Part shown: positions 6,777-7,014 of the stretch, piece by piece | How the letters are laid out: every line of letters begins with the position of its first letter | Position numbering within the stretch: the stretch's first letter is position 1 | Assembly: GCA_019309605.1 (NCBI GenBank) | Contig: JAFDFW010000320.1 | Location: 1-7,014 of the forward strand | Direction: 5' to 3' | DNA: 7,014 bases | From: Deltaproteobacteria bacterium | GTDB taxonomy: Bacteria > Myxococcota_A > Polyangia > Polyangiales > Houyiibacteriaceae | Position numbers and translations under genes: made by a program | The notes under the pieces: model-generated | Databases searched by the model: none | What the model was told of the DNA's origin: nothing | Seen by the model: the letters and a program-made list of their open reading frames with translations, nothing else

Positions 6777-6783
6777 TTTCCTA
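6777..6783 (-). promoter_or_regulatory. ribosome binding site of glpD, overlapping the cysC stop
   Basis: On the minus strand the cysC stop TAG is itself the first part of TAGGAAA. AGGA lies 8 nt before GTG 6770, normal Shine-Dalgarno spacing, and this decides the glpD start. The overlap implies that ribosomes ending cysC are placed to begin glpD. Confidence 0.6.
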
Positions 6784-7014
6784 AGATGTTCTGTTCGTCC
6801 AGGTACCGAATGACTTGAGTTGAGCCGCCGCCTCATCAACTGAGATGTTCGCGGTCTCGAGGTGAACCTCTGGATTCTCGGGCGTCTCGTAGGGCGCGTC
6901 GAGCCCGGTGAAATTCGAAATCTCACCGGCTCTCGCCTTCTTGTAGAGGCCTTTCGGATCGCGCGCCTCGCAAATCTCGAGCGGCGTGTCGACGAACACC
7001 TCGATGAATTCACC
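6781..7014 (-). CDS. cysC: adenylylsulfate (APS) kinase, C-terminal part (cut by window edge)
   Basis: APS kinase phosphorylates adenosine 5'-phosphosulfate with ATP to give PAPS in cytoplasmic sulfate activation. Only the last 77 residues are in the window, about 40 percent of a typical 200-residue CysC; the frame is open at the right edge, so the P-loop and N-terminus are not visible. What remains is strongly diagnostic: FIEVFVDTPLEICEARDPKGLYKKARAGEI, then NFTGLDAPYETPENPEVHL, which are the CysC lid and C-terminal substrate-binding elements. It ends at TAG 6781-6783, 10 nt before the glpD start, so the two are very likely one transcript. The visible part could equally be the kinase end of a CysN-CysC or Sat-CysC fusion, which would need upstream sequence to tell. 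Confidence 0.93.
   Translation of the reverse strand, partial: GEFIEVFVDTPLEICEARDPKGLYKKARAGEISNFTGLDAPYETPENPEVHLETANISVDEAAAQLKSFGTWTNRTS

Noticed and set aside
6771..7013. Upstream extension of the glpD frame to the window edge (a GTG at 7013)
   Set aside because: This stretch is the out-of-frame reading of the cysC C-terminus; the GlpD family N-terminus begins near 6770.

Overview
The window is GC-rich bacterial chromosomal DNA, densely coding, with no mobile element, CRISPR array, tRNA or rRNA that I can see. The fused radical SAM/DUF2344 gene, the high GC content and the protein style suggest a Myxococcota or other 'deltaproteobacterial' lineage. That assignment is tentative and rests on general knowledge, not on a search.

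Layout. Bases 1-609 (minus) hold the N-terminal 203 residues of a GTPase-like protein whose P-loop lysine is replaced by arginine; the gene runs off the left edge. It is divergent, across a 70-bp gap, from a plus-strand DUF1444 (YtpQ-like) gene at 680-1831. The plus strand continues with a large B12-binding-like radical SAM protein fused to a DUF2344 domain (from 1875). Its reading frame breaks near 4222-4260 and the missing C-terminus continues in the +1 frame to 4542. An unrecognised gene (4539-5153) overlaps that displaced stop codon by ATGA. A 27-bp gap with a hairpin separates this plus-strand block from a convergent minus-strand pair: a CysC (APS kinase) C-terminus (6781-7014, cut by the right edge), followed 10 nt downstream by a GlpD-type FAD glycerol-3-phosphate dehydrogenase (5181-6770).

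How the genes relate. The plus-strand genes look like one co-directional unit (gaps of 43 bp and then a 4-bp overlap), but no shared pathway can be named: DUF1444, the TIGR03960/TIGR03936-type fusion and the 204-residue protein all lack an established role here. cysC and glpD are tightly spaced and probably co-transcribed, although sulfate activation and glycerol-3-phosphate oxidation are not an obvious pair.

The most notable points are two probable lesions in otherwise well-conserved genes. One is the frame break in the radical SAM/DUF2344 gene, which may also have lost about 20-30 codons. The other is an in-frame loss of roughly 27 residues from the FAD-binding region of GlpD. They may be real mutations or sequence/assembly errors; the window alone cannot decide. 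I did not find a convincing new defence or mobile system.
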